NCBI GenBank assembly: GCA_035582835.1
Contig: JAYKAV010002553.1
Location: forward strand, 930,458 to 994,457
Origin: Phoebastria nigripes
Taxonomy: Eukaryota > Chordata > Aves > Procellariiformes > Diomedeidae
DNA length: 64,000 bases
Direction: 5' to 3'
Of the stretch, positions 55,801 to 63,060 are shown piece after piece. The position numbers and the translations under genes are program-made. Numbering within the stretch: the stretch's first letter is position 1; the number at the start of each line of letters is the position of its first letter. The notes under the pieces are model-generated. The model worked only from the letters and a program-made list of their open reading frames with translations, was not told the origin of the DNA and made no database searches.

Positions 55801-58519
55801 TGTCACTTTGGTGGGACAGTACTCTGGAAGGATGTATCTACAGCTACAGAAACTTGTCTACTGCCCATTATGGGTCATACAGCCTGTTTTACCACCTGTC
55901 ATTTGATAAAGAGTTATTTTAGTAGCAGTGTGCCCAAGAAAAAAATCTTTAATAAATTCTCTGAAACCTGAATTACTATGCAGATATAAGAAGAATAAAA
56001 GAAGTAAGAATTACTAGGAAGCCACTTGACAGAAAACAACCACTTTTTTCTCTGGCCTAAAGGCAGACAGTATAGCACTTTGGCCTCCAGTTGTGTTTGT
56101 TAGCTTAGACTACGTTATAAGCAAAAGTATAGCTTGGGTTTTTTGACAACCGCAAAACAAATTTACTTAGTCTTTGTTTCCGTTAACACATAACATTCTT
56201 TTTAACAGCTGTACAGTCTAGAATTCACACAGCATCCAATAATATCTTTACCATGTCCATTTGTGATCACTAGTAAGCCTTTCCACTGTGCAGAATTCTA
56301 GTTTTTTGAGTTTCACATAGTATGATTGTCTTTACAGAAGTGTGGAATTGTTGAGAACAAACAGGCTTAATAAGATGGTTTCTTTCTGTCTTTAATTCTT
56401 CAGTTCCTAACTGTGCCGAACTACGACAGCTGCATCGCCCACCACATTTCAGTGATGGAGCAGACTCTTGGCATCATGGATAAGGTAAAATCTAAGTGAA
56501 CCACCACATTTGAGAGACACATCCTTAGTTTAAATGCAATTCCTCTCCTTCATTAGCAAGAGGTGTTTGTAAGGAATAACTGCAACTGATGTAGGCATAC
56601 TAACTCTTCAGCTAACTCAAGGACTGTTGGAGCATAGCCATAACAGCACACACGGATGAATATATATATCCATGTATTTATTCATCTGGCTTTCAATAGT
56701 TTCTTCAGCTTGCACTGAGCTGTCTACAGCAGCAGTTCTCNAAAGTCTTTGGAAGCAGTCATCATACAGTGATTGCTGCATAGATCAGCATGGAGAGAAA
56801 TCTACTTGCTCTGTTACTGGAATTAAATGCTTTCCTTCCTGAACATCTGAATGCAGATCTGCTTATCACTTCTTACACAGCATTGCCTATAAAAGTCACT
56901 CTTCCATTTCTAATGAAGCATTCTTCCAGTCTTCACTGCTTAATATTTCTCTCCCAGAGCTCCAGCCTGTTCATAATATCACTCCCCCCCATATTCAAAA
57001 TAACACAGACAACAATCTGATTTGCTAGCTCCCTCATCTATTTCAACATTCAAATTGTGATTATCCTTGTTTTTAAGTGATTCCACTGGATTTTCTCCAG
57101 GTTGCTTTAGCTGGCATCAGCCTCCTCTTCCTCTTCCAGCTTTAGTATTTATCTTGTCCCTTTATAGCCCATCCAACAACTTCAGCACAACCACCCTTTC
57201 TTCAGCAGCTCCTAGCAGCCAAGAGAGTGTTCTCAACTCACTGATTCCATTGACTTCCTTTCCTCCCGTTGCCTTTCAAGTTTTATCTTTAATATATCTC
57301 TCTCCCTGACCCATACCTCTTTGTTCCTTGTCTGCTACTTGTATTAGAACTCCATAAACCATACTGGAATACAGTGTGTGTGAAAGACACTATAAGAAGT
57401 AAAGCTAGAATGTGCTACTAGTCAAATCAAAATACGTGAAAGTTTATTGAGCTACAATGCAGTGCTTAAGATTATAGGTTTCCATCAAAAGTTTGCCTGA
57501 ACAGCTTTTGTATAAGCTCATATATTTGCTTTATTCATTTGGAAATGGACAGCTGCACAAGAAGAATGTGAAGAACCATCAGAAAAGAATTAAAGAGCTG
57601 GAGAAGTGCATCAGTTTAAAAGAGCAAGCAAACTACGAGCTCAGCCTGGAGCTGAAAGAAATGCTTGTCTCTGTTTCAGAAAGGAGGCATATCTTTGAGG
57701 CAGCCGGTGAGTCACAGTAATGCACTTTAAGTCACAAGCAAAAAACATTCAGAAAATATCTCTAAGGCTAGACAGTCCCGTTCTCCATCAGTGTCAGCTA
57801 AGGGGCAAGGACTGCCTATTTATTACTGTACATGCACAATTAGCAGTGCCCTTTCTACCACAACAATTTAACATCATTTACTTAAGAGCATACCTAGTGA
57901 TTGTTGCTCTTGTAACCAAAGTTAATTGACTAAATTGCTGAAACTATTTAAGTCAAAATATTATAGTCATTAATACCTTCATTGGAAAACATGCTTTCAT
58001 TCTTTCTCAGAACTGTTCAACCCACTTCTTTCCACCCATTCAAGGGAACAGAGGAAGTAACATGAAGCTGAGAAGGGTGTTCACTATTAGGAAAACTGTA
58101 AAATCTTTCCACTAGTAAAACAGTTAGAGATTTTCAAAACAGTGGGTACTTGCTAGAAACTAAAGGAAGCATGCCCAGTTCCTTTTTGAATTTTTTTGCT
58201 TTATTCAGTACTATAAAGACTCAAGCCCAACTGTGAGCCTTTTTTAAAATGCTTGCCTATTTTATACAGAACTTGGAATAACCCCGGGACAGGTGCAATA
58301 TAAATATAGACTATGCATCCCCTACAAGTACAGGCTAACCCTTATATCTTGTTTTATGCAGGCACACAGCACGTTTCCAAAAAGATTGCAAAGCAGCGTT
58401 ACCGAGAGATTTTGAAGCAGAAACACCTACAGGCTCTTGTAAAGGAACAGGAAGAACAGTTTGAAATTCTTCAGGCAGAAGTTGAAAGACTGAGATCAAG
58501 AACATTCCCTATTCTTTAA
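7584..58519 (+). CDS. CFAP43: CFAP43 (WDR96), cilia and flagella associated protein 43
   Basis: Axonemal protein of motile cilia and sperm flagella. With CFAP44 it forms the tether that links inner dynein arm f to the doublet; human mutations cause sperm flagellar malformation. I could thread 39 coding exons, all GT-AG with compatible phases, into one frame of 1703 residues (human about 1665). Residues 38 to about 800 are WD40-like propeller repeats (for example [19 protein letters not shown] in exon 16 and [20 protein letters not shown] in exon 17). Residues about 845-1703 are mainly charged coiled coil. Signature stretches recognised: [53 protein letters not shown]. The protein ends RTFPIL. 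The ATG at 7584 is the only one in frame at the head of the exon. Uncertain points are the exon 1 donor and the exon 26 donor. Two coding positions are N (31328, 54403). Confidence 0.97.
7697..10873. other. CFAP43 intron 1
   Basis: Inner CpG-island edge, then AT-rich sequence. No coding exon or clear repeat seen. Contains a near X-box at 9655-9668. Confidence 0.7.
10874..11127 (+). CDS. CFAP43: CFAP43 coding exon 2
   Basis: Acceptor TTCTTAAG, donor GTAGTG. Residues 38-123, first WD40-like blades: [15 protein letters not shown] and [19 protein letters not shown]. Confidence 0.96.
11921..12017 (+). CDS. CFAP43: CFAP43 coding exon 3
   Basis: Acceptor TTTCAG, donor GTAAGA. Residues 123-155, [20 protein letters not shown]; ends in a split Trp codon. 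Confidence 0.96.
12018..14838. other. CFAP43 intron 3
   Basis: 2.8 kb, AT-rich. A short (TG)6 run is at 13805-13816. No repeat family or gene recognised. Confidence 0.7.
14839..15006 (+). CDS. CFAP43: CFAP43 coding exon 4
   Basis: Acceptor AATGAAG, donor GTAAGT. Residues 155-211 including [19 protein letters not shown] and IWHIERNN, a WD40-like blade. Confidence 0.95.
15007..16418. other. CFAP43 intron 4
   Basis: 1.4 kb AT-rich intron; nothing else recognised. Confidence 0.7.
16419..16569 (+). CDS. CFAP43: CFAP43 coding exon 5
   Basis: Acceptor TTTCACAG, donor GTAGTT. Residues 211-261, with the conserved [18 protein letters not shown]. Confidence 0.95.
17758..17783. repeat. Perfect inverted repeat, 11-base arms, 4-base loop
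   Basis: CATAATTCACT, loop GTAA, AGTGAATTATG. No element around it recognised. Confidence 0.9.
20580..20850 (+). mobile_element. Probable ancient CR1/L3-like LINE relic
   Basis: The run from 'gcagatgacacaaag' through 'gataaactgttcaaac' and 'gtactgccaagtatgcaac' to 'atagtgggtaacca' resembles the coding part of old vertebrate CR1/L3 elements (a decayed ADDTK region followed by INCSK and a VMVDN-like stretch). It is heavily mutated; edges are by eye and it may extend further right. Confidence 0.4.
21315..21465 (+). CDS. CFAP43: CFAP43 coding exon 6
   Basis: Acceptor TGCTGAAG, donor GTAAGA. Residues 262-312, [20 protein letters not shown], a well conserved propeller blade. Confidence 0.96.
21466..23486. 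other. CFAP43 intron 6
   Basis: 2.0 kb, AT-rich; no repeat or other gene recognised. Confidence 0.7.
23487..23549 (+). CDS. CFAP43: CFAP43 coding exon 7 (63-base exon)
   Basis: Acceptor TTGTGCAG, donor GTATTT; keeps phase 1 on both sides. Residues 312-333, [17 protein letters not shown] then a lysine run. Fits the reading frame but is poorly conserved against mammals, so support is from splice signals and phase. Confidence 0.75.
23945..24411 (+). mobile_element. CR1 LINE fragment, plus orientation
   Basis: 3' end of a CR1: a decayed ORF2 C-terminus ([18 protein letters not shown]) followed by the typical 3' untranslated motif 'gaggttggatcagagga', 'tcttccaacc' and the tail 'ctatgattctg'. Lies in CFAP43 intron 7. 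Old, with several frame breaks. Confidence 0.85.
24682..24761 (+). CDS. CFAP43: CFAP43 coding exon 8
   Basis: Acceptor GCTCTCAG, donor GTGAGG. Residues 333-359, including [16 protein letters not shown]; phase 1 to phase 0. Confidence 0.9.
25493..25624 (+). CDS. CFAP43: CFAP43 coding exon 9
   Basis: Acceptor TGCACAG, donor GTATAG; 44 codons. Residues 360-403, [19 protein letters not shown], a WD40-like blade. Confidence 0.95.
26755..26871 (+). CDS. CFAP43: CFAP43 coding exon 10
   Basis: Acceptor TTTGTCAG, donor GTAAGA; 39 codons. Residues 404-442, [12 protein letters not shown] and [18 protein letters not shown]. Confidence 0.95.
27991..28071 (+). CDS. CFAP43: CFAP43 coding exon 11
   Basis: Acceptor TTCAACAG, donor GTACGC; 27 codons. 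Residues 443-469, [19 protein letters not shown]. Confidence 0.95.
28902..29050 (+). CDS. CFAP43: CFAP43 coding exon 12
   Basis: Acceptor CAACTAG, donor GTAAGT. Residues 470-519, [20 protein letters not shown], a WD40-like blade. Confidence 0.96.
30072..30175 (+). CDS. CFAP43: CFAP43 coding exon 13
   Basis: Acceptor TTACCTAG, donor GTAATA. Residues 519-554, with the very conserved [19 protein letters not shown]. Confidence 0.97.
31219..31359 (+). CDS. CFAP43: CFAP43 coding exon 14
   Basis: Acceptor TGCTTCAG, donor GTAAGA. Residues 554-601. Position 31328 is N in a GAN codon (Asp or Glu); Glu is expected from the family (RLEFF). Confidence 0.93.
33449..33618 (+). CDS. CFAP43: CFAP43 coding exon 15
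   Basis: Acceptor TCTTTTAG, donor GTAATT. Residues 601-657, [20 protein letters not shown]. Confidence 0.93.
34383..34535 (+). CDS. CFAP43: CFAP43 coding exon 16
   Basis: Acceptor TTTGGCAG, donor GTAGGT; 51 codons. Residues 658-708, [20 protein letters not shown], a textbook WD40-like blade. Confidence 0.95.
34978..35108 (+). CDS. CFAP43: CFAP43 coding exon 17
   Basis: Acceptor TTTTGTAG, donor GTATGT. Residues 709-752, [20 protein letters not shown]; the last clear propeller blade. Confidence 0.96.
35817..35982 (+). CDS. CFAP43: CFAP43 coding exon 18
   Basis: Acceptor TTTACTAG, donor GTGTTT. Residues 752-807, acidic linker after the propeller ([18 protein letters not shown]). Confidence 0.88.
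36575..36688 (+). CDS. CFAP43: CFAP43 coding exon 19
   Basis: Acceptor ATTTCAG, donor GTACTT; 38 codons. Residues 808-845, ending [11 protein letters not shown]; linker into the coiled coil. Confidence 0.88.
38330..38407 (+). CDS. CFAP43: CFAP43 coding exon 20
   Basis: Acceptor ATATGTCAG, donor GTGAGT; 26 codons. Residues 846-871, start of the coiled-coil half ([20 protein letters not shown]). Confidence 0.94.
38750..39132 (-). mobile_element. CR1 LINE fragment, minus orientation (outer copy, left part)
   Basis: Reverse complement of a CR1 3' end: 'tctgggcaacctgttccac', 'caccctcacagtaaaaaag', 'ctcccttcaggtatttata'. It stops at TCTCTCC, where a younger CR1 interrupts it, and resumes at 39716. 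In intron 20. Confidence 0.9.
39133..39722 (+). mobile_element. CR1 LINE, 5'-truncated, inserted inside the older CR1
   Basis: Opposite orientation to its host copy. Keeps an uninterrupted ORF2 C-terminus (frame open to the stop at 39637-39639), e.g. [14 protein letters not shown] and [16 protein letters not shown], then the 3' untranslated region 'tggactcgatgatcttgga' and tail 'attctatgattct'. The 7-base TCTCTCC at 39126-39132 is repeated at 39716-39722 as a target-site duplication. Open frame and tail suggest a fairly recent insertion. Confidence 0.93.
39716..40000 (-). mobile_element. CR1 LINE fragment, minus orientation (outer copy, right part)
   Basis: Continues the outer CR1 immediately after the insertion: 'ctccagtatgtccatgac', 'aggataccattagcctttt', 'tgcaggattttgcacttccc'. 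Right edge merges into the tandem duplication at 39931-40098. Confidence 0.88.
39931..40098. repeat. Direct tandem duplication of CR1 end plus flank
   Basis: Two copies starting 'ggtgcagga.tttgca.ttcc' at 39931-40022 and 40023-40098. The first copy also has an internal duplication of about 19 bases ('aacaactcaataaagtgat', then 'aacaacttaataaagtgct'). Confidence 0.85.
40378..40503 (+). CDS. CFAP43: CFAP43 coding exon 21
   Basis: Acceptor ACAACAG, donor GTATGG; 42 codons. Residues 872-913, [20 protein letters not shown], among the most conserved parts of the protein. Confidence 0.97.
40950..41054 (+). CDS. CFAP43: CFAP43 coding exon 22
   Basis: Acceptor CTTGAAAG, donor GTAACC; 35 codons. Residues 914-948, [20 protein letters not shown]. 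Confidence 0.96.
41795..41911 (+). CDS. CFAP43: CFAP43 coding exon 23
   Basis: Acceptor TTGGACAG, donor GTACAA; 39 codons. Residues 949-987, [20 protein letters not shown]. Confidence 0.96.
42106..42592 (-). mobile_element. CR1 LINE fragment, minus orientation
   Basis: Starts with 'agaatcacagaatag' (reverse of the CR1 tail), then 'tagtccaaccctctgagag', 'atctccaaggatggaagat', 'agctctctcagcctgtcct'. More diverged than the intron 20 copies. In intron 23; contains N at 42193. Confidence 0.9.
42725..42934 (+). CDS. CFAP43: CFAP43 coding exon 24
   Basis: Acceptor ATATTCAG, donor GTGATG; 70 codons. Residues 988-1057: acidic coil then [20 protein letters not shown] and [13 protein letters not shown]. 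Confidence 0.95.
44687..44893 (+). CDS. CFAP43: CFAP43 coding exon 25
   Basis: Acceptor GTATTTCAG, donor GTGTCT; 69 codons. Residues 1058-1126, [20 protein letters not shown], coiled coil. Confidence 0.93.
45680..45769 (+). CDS. CFAP43: CFAP43 coding exon 26
   Basis: Acceptor CCTTCAG. Residues 1127-1156, [20 protein letters not shown]. Two donors nine bases apart keep the frame: ATG|GTACTT (used here) or AAA|GTAGTA at 45778, adding V-L-K. Confidence 0.8.
46541..46618 (+). CDS. CFAP43: CFAP43 coding exon 27
   Basis: Acceptor TTCCCAG, donor GTGAGC; 26 codons. Residues 1157-1182, [19 protein letters not shown], a family signature. Confidence 0.97.
47440..47565 (+). CDS. CFAP43: CFAP43 coding exon 28
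   Basis: Acceptor ACTTCCAG, donor GTAAAT; 42 codons. Residues 1183-1224, [13 protein letters not shown] then [14 protein letters not shown]. Confidence 0.96.
48096..48215 (+). CDS. CFAP43: CFAP43 coding exon 29
   Basis: Acceptor CTTCCCAG, donor GTATCA; 40 codons. Residues 1225-1264, [19 protein letters not shown], coiled coil. Confidence 0.96.
48297..48404 (+). CDS. CFAP43: CFAP43 coding exon 30
   Basis: Acceptor TTTCACAG, donor GTAAGT; 36 codons, only 81 bases after exon 29. Residues 1265-1300, [20 protein letters not shown]. Confidence 0.96.
49594..49654. repeat. 30-base tandem duplication
   Basis: Two adjacent near-identical copies of a unit starting 'gaacagcatttgaga' and ending 'gactggtctt' (49594-49623 and 49624-49654; one mismatch-indel). 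In intron 30. Confidence 0.9.
50003..50089 (+). CDS. CFAP43: CFAP43 coding exon 31
   Basis: Acceptor TGCTATAG, donor GTGAGA; 29 codons. Residues 1301-1329, [20 protein letters not shown]. Confidence 0.95.
50391..50479 (+). CDS. CFAP43: CFAP43 coding exon 32
   Basis: Acceptor CCTTCTAG, donor GTAAGA. Residues 1330-1359, [20 protein letters not shown]. Confidence 0.96.
50877..51084 (+). CDS. CFAP43: CFAP43 coding exon 33
   Basis: Acceptor TGCACTAG, donor GTATGT. Residues 1359-1428, [19 protein letters not shown] and [18 protein letters not shown]. Confidence 0.97.
51845..51957 (+). CDS. CFAP43: CFAP43 coding exon 34
   Basis: Acceptor CTTTCTTAG, donor GTAATT. Residues 1429-1466, [20 protein letters not shown]; ends in a split Trp codon. 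Confidence 0.95.
52680..53146 (+). mobile_element. Solo LTR of an endogenous retrovirus
   Basis: 467 bases beginning TGTTGTGGTTTAACCCC and ending CCAGGACA (TG...CA), with a flanking AAAT on each side (52676-52679, 53147-53150) as a likely target-site duplication. This head sequence is a familiar bird LTR. A TATATA-type box is at about 52884-52891. No internal retroviral coding sequence remains next to it. Family assignment (class) cannot be settled by eye. Lies in CFAP43 intron 34 in the sense direction. Confidence 0.88.
53233..53389 (+). CDS. CFAP43: CFAP43 coding exon 35
   Basis: Acceptor TGTTTTAG, donor GTAATT. Residues 1466-1518, [20 protein letters not shown]. Begins 87 bases after the solo LTR. 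Confidence 0.95.
54241..54405 (+). CDS. CFAP43: CFAP43 coding exon 36
   Basis: Acceptor TTCTTCAG; donor GTGAGT after codon NTA (N at 54403); 55 codons. Residues 1519-1573, [20 protein letters not shown]. Family sequence after DRQ is Val, so N is expected to be G. Confidence 0.92.
55000..55040 (+). repeat. 41-base uninterrupted purine tract
   Basis: All A/G, built from imperfect copies of GGGAGAAGAGAGGA. In intron 36; could form triplex-prone DNA. Confidence 0.85.
56404..56484 (+). CDS. CFAP43: CFAP43 coding exon 37
   Basis: Acceptor ATTCTTCAG, donor GTAAAA; 27 codons. Residues 1574-1600, [20 protein letters not shown]. Confidence 0.94.
57553..57706 (+). CDS. CFAP43: CFAP43 coding exon 38
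   Basis: Acceptor ATGGACAG, donor GTGAGT. Residues 1601-1652, [20 protein letters not shown], coiled coil; ends RRHIFEAA. Confidence 0.95.
58362..58519 (+). CDS. CFAP43: CFAP43 coding exon 39 (last)
   Basis: Acceptor TTATGCAG; TAA stop at 58517-58519. Residues 1652-1703: [20 protein letters not shown], a final coil, and the C-terminus LRSRTFPIL. Confidence 0.96.
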
Positions 58520-60942
58520 AAACCAGAGTCCAGGTAGATGTGTAATACCATGGTCTTGTCTAAGAAAAAGAGCTTGGACATCTACCTTTTCTCCCTGAAC
58601 TTTTCTTTCCACAAACAATTTCTTCTGTAATTTCTTTAAAAAATAACTTCAGTTTGAAAGATGCATGTTTTTCTGTTTTGTACATTTATACCTATCTTAT
58701 CCCCATTATATTTCAGTTCATCNGATGTATTTCTGATGTTTTGATTATGTAAACCATATAGCTCATTACAGAAAACAAAGGGTACAAGAAAGTGTAGACT
58801 GATAGAAGAACAGGTGTATTTGTATATCCTTAGTCTGCAATATGCAATTGTAGGACATTTTGAAGGTGAAGTACTGCAAGAAATCCATGAATTTGTATCT
58901 GCTAAAATTCATGTCTGTGGCTTTGACTTCATTTTGCTTTTTAAAATATATTTACACCTGTGATGGCTCNGGTGTAGGTGGCTGACAAGATGAAGGTATG
59001 CTTCTGCATGACCATGTGTGCTACTTGGCCCAGTCCTGAAAGCTGCTGCTGCTGCTTATGATAGCACGATTACCCACAGCCACCAGGAGCTGTGGCTGCT
59101 GCCACTGGCAGAATCACAGGAAAACCAGGTTTAGAAGCATCTGGCCTCCTGAAATAGTTGCTGCTATCTATCTCCCACCCCTTCACATTGATACGGGGTT
59201 ATTCTCCTGCCAGATCTTTCCAAGACAGCTAAGAAAGATAAAGAACCCTTGATAAAATTAAGCATTGCTGGAAACTGATCTACCTACTCAGGCATTCTTA
59301 CCNGTTTTTATTTCCCTCTTCCATGGTGTGTCTCGATTCTTCTCCTCCTTTCATAAATTCACATAAAATCTAAACTCATTCCATTGTGAGAGCATTAATA
59401 GCTTTGATATCTTAGTTTAACAAAATTCTGCACTTGTAAGGAAAACTATTTCTGTTGTGATCTTGTACACCACCTCCTTTTTTGCTTTATCATCTCTACC
59501 TGGGGTCTGTAAGGATTCTAATTACATCTCCATTCTTCTTGCAAGACTTTTTTCTTCCTGCTGAAACTTCCCTAGACGTAACAGAGTTCCAAATTTGCCA
59601 GGGATCTCAGGGAAGAGAACTGCCCCCTTCACCAGGCAGCATCATCTTTTTTTTTTTTAACCTAAAGAGGCACTAGAAATAGTATCTTAATACTCAAAAT
59701 GTGATTAGCAATGAAGGTTTTTCTTCATTAATTCTCTGTGGACAGCAACATTCAGTATTCTTAAGGGCAAGTTGTGGGTACAGATTTAAGTCTAATGAGC
59801 CCTATTAATGTTAAAAGGGTCTGTATGATCTTTGATTTTCTTTCCCTTGAGATATGTAAGAAATTACTCCCTTATTAAGGAAACAGGAAATGCCACCTGT
59901 AAACAAAACAGTTAAGGTTCATAAGGAATGTGATCGCATATAAAACAATATTCATAGCATAGAGAGCTGTAGAGTAGGTAAGATTTATGTATTGTTACAT
60001 TTGACAAGCAATGATTTCAAGGAGAATAAAAGCAGACAGAAGTCACCACACTATAGGCATAGGCCATAATGAGAAAATAAACAATTTCAAGTTAAGATTA
60101 AAAAAAAACATTTTAAAAAGACATTTATTGGAAGATAAATTAAATGCTTACGTTTTATTCAGCTTTATGATGCTGTATTTGAAGCACTCCCATTAGACTT
60201 GTTTTTCCTCATTTATTTGAAGAGAGAAAACACCTTGGCTCTCACATGTAGTAGTACAGATGGTGGTTGTAATATTCTTGCCTTCCCTTCTATTATCTCA
60301 GCCTGTGGCAGAATGCTTAAGTGACAGCTTCCCTGAAGACAACTGTCTGGACAGTTGTCAATCTGAAAATGATTGCACATTATGGCACATTTCCCTCAGT
60401 AATAATTAAAGCATTTGAGAACATCTCATTGCAGCTTCAGAATATTAACAACATGAAAATTAGTTACCTTTACTTAACTCACAAAATGCTGTCATTAACT
60501 GACTGGCAGCAGAAAGGCATTTGTAAAACGGGGATGTATCTATGAACAAAGAACTGAACTCTTCCCCATCTGAACATCAACAGAAATGGCAATTAATTTG
60601 AGTTCATTATTTCAAGACAAGTAACCATGCAAAGACTAATCAAAGAATGGACTACCTGTTAAAGTATGGTTTTATTTCATTTTATTTTTATTAAATAACT
60701 GTTCACTGATCAAGTTATCGAGCCAGGTTTTCCAAAACAGCATGAGTTTCATCTTTTTCGTTAAGTAATGCCTTTTACAGTGCCTACTATCTCTAAGTAC
60801 ATAGCTTTACAAGTATCTCCTGAGAAAACGTCCTAACCTCAAAGCATAGTCCACTGTCTGATCAACACTTCTTATGTGATCAGAATTCATTCAGTCTCTT
60901 CTGCTTATGCCTGTGTGTAATTGAAAGCTTTGCACCTGTAGA
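58520..60942. other. Convergent intergenic region CFAP43-SFR1
   Basis: Contains the 3' untranslated regions of both genes. No AATAAA occurs in the first 1.4 kb after the CFAP43 stop; the first plus-strand ones seen are at 60025-60030 and 60076-60081, so either the 3' UTR is long or a variant signal is used. N at 58724, 58970 and 59303. No other gene seen. Confidence 0.55.
60671..60692 (-). terminator. SFR1: SFR1 candidate poly(A) signals
   Basis: Three minus-strand AATAAA hexamers (plus TTTATT at 60671-60676, 60681-60686 and 60687-60692), about 250-270 bases beyond the SFR1 stop. Confidence 0.5.
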
Positions 60943-61134
60943 TCATGCATCTACAAAATCTTCTTCTGTTCTGCTGTAGTGCAGTAACTGGTCTTCTAAT
61001 CCAAAAGTATCTATCAGCTGAGTGAGACTCACTTTCTTGCCATCTGCAGAAAAGGCTGACTGTAGTTCATATAGCATCAGCTGGGTACTGCTTCTCCATT
61101 TCACTATCAAAGCCTGCAGTTCAGACAGGTTGTT
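60943..61134 (-). CDS. SFR1: SFR1 coding exon 3 (last)
   Basis: Acceptor AATTTCAG; TGA stop at 60945-60943. 63 codons plus stop: [16 protein letters not shown] to EEDFVDA, the conserved C-terminal domain. Confidence 0.95.
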   Translation of the reverse strand, partial: NNLSELQALIVKWRSSTQLMLYELQSAFSADGKKVSLTQLIDTFGLEDQLLHYSRTEEDFVDA

Positions 61135-63040
61135 CTGAAATTGGGACAAAACAAAAAAAAATTTTGCCATTGGCCGAAATGTGGGGTTTTTGATACCCTG
61201 CAGATCTATTTTTATAAAACACCTTGAACTGAGACAATACACAAACACCACACACAAAAAAAAAAGTGAGTCAGTATTGTTGCTTAAATCAATAAATGAG
61301 GATTACACTATGAATTCTACTTCAAAGAATGACTTAAGTGCTTTTTTAGAGGTTCGGCTCACCTTAGATCGGTACATCTTAACCAGTTTGAGCCTTCGAA
61401 GTAGTTCTTCCTTCTCTTGCACTTGTTTCACCAGCCTTACTTTTTCTTCCAGGGACTGTTGCTGACTAAGATCAGCCTGTAGCACGTGAGAATTCTCTGC
61501 TGATCCACAGAGATCATTTTCCTGTAAGGGACTTTTGAAACACGTATGGCCAGTGCCACTTCTTTCCAGGTTTTCAGAACCATCTTGTAATCTGGAACAA
61601 TCTGTACTTGCCTTTGGCAGGCACGCTTTGTCAGCATCAGGACAGTCTTTTTCTTCGGTGTCTATTTTGAGCCGCTTTGCCACTGTAAAATTAGCATTAA
61701 ATGAACGTCTTGTTTTTCTTAATCGCTCCCTCAGAGCTGCACTCAGTGGCTAAAAAAAAAAAAAAGAGAGAGAGAACAACAAAAAAACCCCAGAAGGATC
61801 AGAATAATCTAATCTTTTGATCAAATTTCGAAGAGCTGTTTACCCTCGTTATTATTTACATAGAATATGTCATATATGTAAAGATCATTGTAAAGCCAGA
61901 CTTCCTAATTCTCACAGCTTTCACAAACATAACAAAGTTAACTTCTTCCTTTCACATGTGTTTGCACACACAGCTGCAAGATATGGAAAGATGTACCTCC
62001 ACATTTTCTAGGAGCAAATCCTGTATTCCATTGCAGCAAACCTACTCATCTAGTCTTTGTGCAGAAGATATATGGCATATTTCAACTTGGCTGATTTTAT
62101 TCCATCATGTTCAATTTCCCCCTCTAGTTTAATGGAGATAAGGGATGGGGTTTTTTTGCTGTTCCATCCCACCACACATACATTTTCTGTATTAGCACTA
62201 GTATAAAACGTCTGTATTCTACTTGAAAGTATTAGAAATCATCAAAGTCAAATATAATTTTGACTTGTTCATGCTTTGAGATCCTCTACTGATAAGCATC
62301 TAAAAAGTGATTCTTTTTCTTCAAAAGACATTAACTTTTTTTTTTTTTTAAATAATCTGTGTCTAACCTTTTTACCTGTGAAAATATACTAAAATATGGG
62401 AGAGAGGGATTAGTTAAGGAACACTTGCAAACTAGCCCTATCCTGCATAGGTCTGGATGCTGAGCATGACAGCATCACCATAACGCATGCTAGGATGGAC
62501 ATCGAAGTAGAGCTCAGCATTATGGAGAATATACGAACTGAAAGCAGCGTACTTTGTTCAAGTGCAAGCAGAAGTCACAGAAAGTCATTCTGCATACACA
62601 GCAACCCAGAAAACTAGGATTTGAGAAAACTGAAGATGACTGCTTAAAAAACCCAACCAAACAAAAACCACCACAAACCCTAAATAGTATTTAAATTTAT
62701 TAGTATGGCATTTTGGGTATACTGCTCCATCACTTTGTATTCACAGCGAACATCTGCATATTCAGAGCAAAGTATACCAAGCACATTCCTCGCCTGGACA
62801 ACCTTGTAGCTACAGGTATAAGCTACCTATCTTTAGCCTTCCAGCAAACAGTATCTCAATGACTTCCAACTACTTGATGATTTCACAAGCATTTTTGTTA
62901 CTATGAAGAGGCACATTACTGGAAAAACAAGTAAATTTTCATACCTGTTTNCCTGAACAAGTGCCCTGTGGAGCTGCTGTCCCAGAATCCTTTGGAGTAT
63001 TGCACAAAGATGTCAATTTATCGAACACTGGTTCTTCCAT
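60943..63040 (-). CDS. SFR1: SFR1 (MEIR5), SWI5-dependent homologous recombination repair protein 1
   Basis: Nuclear partner of SWI5; the SWI5-SFR1 complex stimulates RAD51 filament activity in homologous recombination repair. Three coding exons on the minus strand, 63040-62945, 61749-61363 and 61134-60943, all in phase 0, give 224 residues (human 245). The N-terminal part is low-complexity, starting MEEPVFDKL. Residues 32-62 hold the conserved [18 protein letters not shown] block. The middle linker is Ser/Asp/Glu-rich and shorter than in human. A coiled coil lies at about 133-161 ([20 protein letters not shown]). The C-terminal domain reads [32 protein letters not shown], ending EEDFVDA. Tail-to-tail with CFAP43. 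The 5' UTR begins in an exon or promoter right of the window. Confidence 0.95.
61363..61749 (-). CDS. SFR1: SFR1 coding exon 2
   Basis: 129 codons, donor GTGAGC. Acceptor AG directly follows a run of 14 T and a CT repeat on the minus strand (plus 61752-61775). Carries the [14 protein letters not shown] block and the coiled coil. Confidence 0.95.
61750..62944. other. SFR1 intron between coding exons 1 and 2
   Basis: 1.2 kb AT-rich intron ending in the polypyrimidine microsatellite described for exon 2; nothing else recognised. Confidence 0.65.
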
Positions 63041-63060
63041 CTTGAGATGGATAGCAGTTT
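62945..63060 (-). CDS. SFR1: SFR1 first coding exon (with 21 bases of 5' UTR)
   Basis: Acceptor TTTTAACAG at 63061; ATG at 63040-63038; donor GTATGA. The coding part is 62945-63040, 32 codons. N at 62951 falls in a GGN codon, glycine whatever the base. Because the exon starts with an acceptor, an upstream non-coding exon is implied. Confidence 0.9.

Larger units (their letters stand above)
53390..58361. other. CFAP43 introns 35-38 (non-coding parts)
   Basis: Intron 36 (54406-56403) is unusually G-rich on the plus strand around 54880-55200. No conserved coding signal or known repeat was identified. Confidence 0.6.
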
